This document shows positions 6,584 through 7,942 of a stretch of DNA of 7,942 nt, one piece after another. Source of the DNA: CAYUKK01 sp964445305 (GTDB lineage Bacteria > Acidobacteriota > Aminicenantia > Aminicenantales > UBA8522); assembly GCA_964445305.1 (NCBI GenBank), contig CAYUKK010000225.1, forward strand, positions 1 through 7,942, read 5' to 3'. A program made the position numbers and the translations under genes. Position 1 is the first letter of the stretch; every line of letters begins with the position of its first letter. The notes under the pieces were generated by a model. That model ran no database searches. It was not told the origin of the DNA and saw only the letters and a program-made list of their open reading frames with translations.

Positions 6584-7939
6584 TGTTATCTTTATACCAT
6601 ACTGGGCTAATTTTTTGTAGAGGTTGGACCGCGGCGTGTCGATCTCGCGAGCCGTCCGCGAAATGTTCCAGTTGTTCTTCCTCAGCTTGGCCAGGATGAA
6701 TTCTCTTTCTGCCATGTCCCGAAACTCTTTCAGAGACTTGGCCTGGCCGGTATCGGGTAGCGGCACGTCCGCCTTGCCCCGGATGGACTCCGGCAGATGC
6801 TTTTTTTCGATGACGTCGCCCTCAGTCATGATGAGTAGCCGCTCGACAACGTTGCGGAGCTCCCTAACATTTCCCTTCCAGGGATAATTCATCATCGCTT
6901 CGAGGGCCTCGGCTGAGAATTTTTTTGGCCTGAAGTTATTCTCTTCAGCGTAGATTCGGCAAAAATACTCGACGAGGAGCGGGATGTCTTCTTTTTTTTC
7001 TCGAAGCGGTGGCGAATAGAGGGGGACAACATTGAGACGGAAAAAGAGGTCCTCGCGGAACTTGCCTTGGCTGATTTCCTGGCGCAGGTCTTTATTGGTG
7101 GCGGCGATGACGCGAACATCGACCTTGTTGATTTTGGAAGACCCGACCTTCTGGACCTCTCCCTCCTCGAGCACGCGGAGCACCTTGGACTGGGTTTTCA
7201 AGCTCATGTCGCCCACTTCGTCGAGGAAAATGGTGCCCCGGTCGGCCAGCTCGAATTTCCCGAGCTTGCGCTCTGTCGCGCCCGTAAAAGCACCCTTCTC
7301 GTGACCGAAAAGCTCGCTCTCGATGAGCTCTTCGGGGATGGCAGCACAATTCACTTGGACGAATTTCTCGCGGGCCCTTAAGCTGTGGTTATGGATGGCC
7401 CGGGCGATGAGCTCTTTACCCGTGCCACTCTCCCCGTAGATAAGGACAGTGGCGTTGGTGGGAGCGGCTTTGAGGATTTCTTTCCACAGTTGTTTCATCA
7501 GGGGGTGATTGCCAACGAGTTCGTATTTTTTCTCGGCTTTCCGCCTCAGGTCGAGACATTCCCGCTCCAGCTTTTTCTGGTTGAGGGCGTTGCGGATGGT
7601 CAGCAAAACCCTGTCCCGGTGGAGGGGCTTTTCCAGGAATTCGAAAGCGCCGAGCTTGGTGGCCTCGACAGCCGTCTGGATCGTCCCTTGGCCCGAAATC
7701 ATGATGACCTCAGGAGGGTAGGGCCGTTTTTTGATCTCCGAGAGAATCTCCAGGCCGTCCCGGCCGGGCATTTTGATATCAAGAAGGACAAGGTCGAGGC
7801 CAACGGTATCATCGATACACTCCAGGGCTTCTTCCCCATCGGCCGCTTCGAGGAACTGGTAGCCTTCGTACTCCAGAATCATTTTCAGGGATTTTCGAAT
7901 GTTCTCCTCATCGTCGACGACCAAAATTTTTGCTTTCAT
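6494..7939 (-). CDS. Sigma-54-dependent response regulator, NtrC family
   Basis: This two-component regulator activates sigma-54 promoters when phosphorylated by a partner kinase. The 481-residue product has three domains. The receiver (about 3-118) has Asp9/Asp10, phospho-acceptor Asp54 in LLDIKMPG, Ser82 and Lys104 in FLEKP. The AAA+ domain (about 141-370) has Walker A GESGTGKE (169-176), the sigma-54 contact loop GAFTGA (216-221), Walker B IFLDEV, arginines in FREDLFFRLNVVP, and sensor II GNVREL (356-361). The Fis-type helix-turn-helix (about 404-448) ends at LYKKLAQYGI. The family normally stops near here, but this frame continues about 30 residues through rnpB to a TAA at 6496-6494. The ATG at 7939 gives a canonical receiver N-terminus. 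Its ribosome-binding site lies beyond the edge. Exact ortholog (AtoC- or ZraR-like) and targets cannot be assigned. Confidence 0.95.
   Translation of the reverse strand: MKAKILVVDDEENIRKSLKMILEYEGYQFLEAADGEEALECIDDTVGLDLVLLDIKMPGRDGLEILSEIKKRPYPPEVIMISGQGTIQTAVEATKLGAFEFLEKPLHRDRVLLTIRNALNQKKLERECLDLRRKAEKKYELVGNHPLMKQLWKEILKAAPTNATVLIYGESGTGKELIARAIHNHSLRAREKFVQVNCAAIPEELIESELFGHEKGAFTGATERKLGKFELADRGTIFLDEVGDMSLKTQSKVLRVLEEGEVQKVGSSKINKVDVRVIAATNKDLRQEISQGKFREDLFFRLNVVPLYSPPLREKKEDIPLLVEYFCRIYAEENNFRPKKFSAEALEAMMNYPWKGNVRELRNVVERLLIMTEGDVIEKKHLPESIRGKADVPLPDTGQAKSLKEFRDMAEREFILAKLRKNNWNISRTAREIDTPRSNLYKKLAQYGIKITVGVGEAVAPVSPAEKTGEESPNSTGQDGR
6591..6619 (-). promoter_or_regulatory. Probable rnpB promoter inside the regulator gene
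   Basis: On the minus strand TATAAA (6596-6591) has an extended -10 TG (6599-6598). A weak -35 match, TACAAA (6619-6614), lies 17 nt upstream. The expected start, about 6584-6583, falls 2-3 nt before the P1 helix, which is where RNase P RNA should begin. The promoter occupies the codons for the last helix of the Fis-type DNA-binding domain. Confidence 0.65.
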
Positions 7940-7942
7940 CTG

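Noticed and set aside
6209..6699. Plus-strand open frames opposite rnpB and the regulator 3' end
   Set aside because: They are antisense to RNase P RNA conserved elements and to the helix-turn-helix codons. Their translations look like low-complexity arginine, serine and proline shadows.

Overview
The window is bacterial chromosomal DNA of moderately high GC carrying housekeeping genes. It holds an initiator tRNA, a block of respiratory complex I membrane-arm genes (nuoJKLMN), the RNase P RNA gene (rnpB) and a sigma-54-dependent response regulator of the NtrC family. Consensus sigma-70 promoters, a type A RNase P RNA and a GAFTGA-bearing activator all point to Bacteria. The NuoK and NuoL sequences and the free-standing nuoJKLMN arrangement would fit Acidobacteriota-like or neighbouring phyla, but that placement is a weak inference. 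I see no phage, transposon, CRISPR or plasmid signature.

Layout. Positions 1-215 hold no recognised gene, only an open, coding-like minus-strand frame running off the left edge. An initiator tRNA-fMet with encoded CCA lies at 216-292 on the minus strand. Between it and nuoJ, two near-perfect sigma-70 promoters stand back to back: 304-331 faces left to the tRNA and 356-385 faces right to nuoJ. From 400 to 6193, nuoJ, nuoK, nuoL, nuoM and nuoN follow on the plus strand with overlaps or gaps of at most 21 nt, so they form one operon. rnpB lies on the minus strand at about 6203-6583, converging on nuoN with about 9 nt between them. The response regulator is on the same strand as rnpB. Its reading frame (7939 to 6494) runs into rnpB, so about 29 C-terminal codons are also RNase P RNA, and the likely rnpB promoter sits inside the regulator's coding sequence.

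Function. NuoL, NuoM and NuoN are the three antiporter-like proton channels of complex I. NuoJ and NuoK link them to the quinone site. All key lysines and glutamates of the proton path that I could locate are present, so the module looks functional. The hydrophilic arm and NuoA/H are not here and, given the dedicated promoter in front of nuoJ, must be encoded elsewhere. RNase P matures tRNA 5' ends. The regulator probably works with a sensor kinase beyond the right edge; its targets cannot be read from this window.

No clearly new biological system is present. The most unusual points are the overlap of the regulator with rnpB, the split nuo operon with its nearly leaderless start, and the paired divergent promoters.
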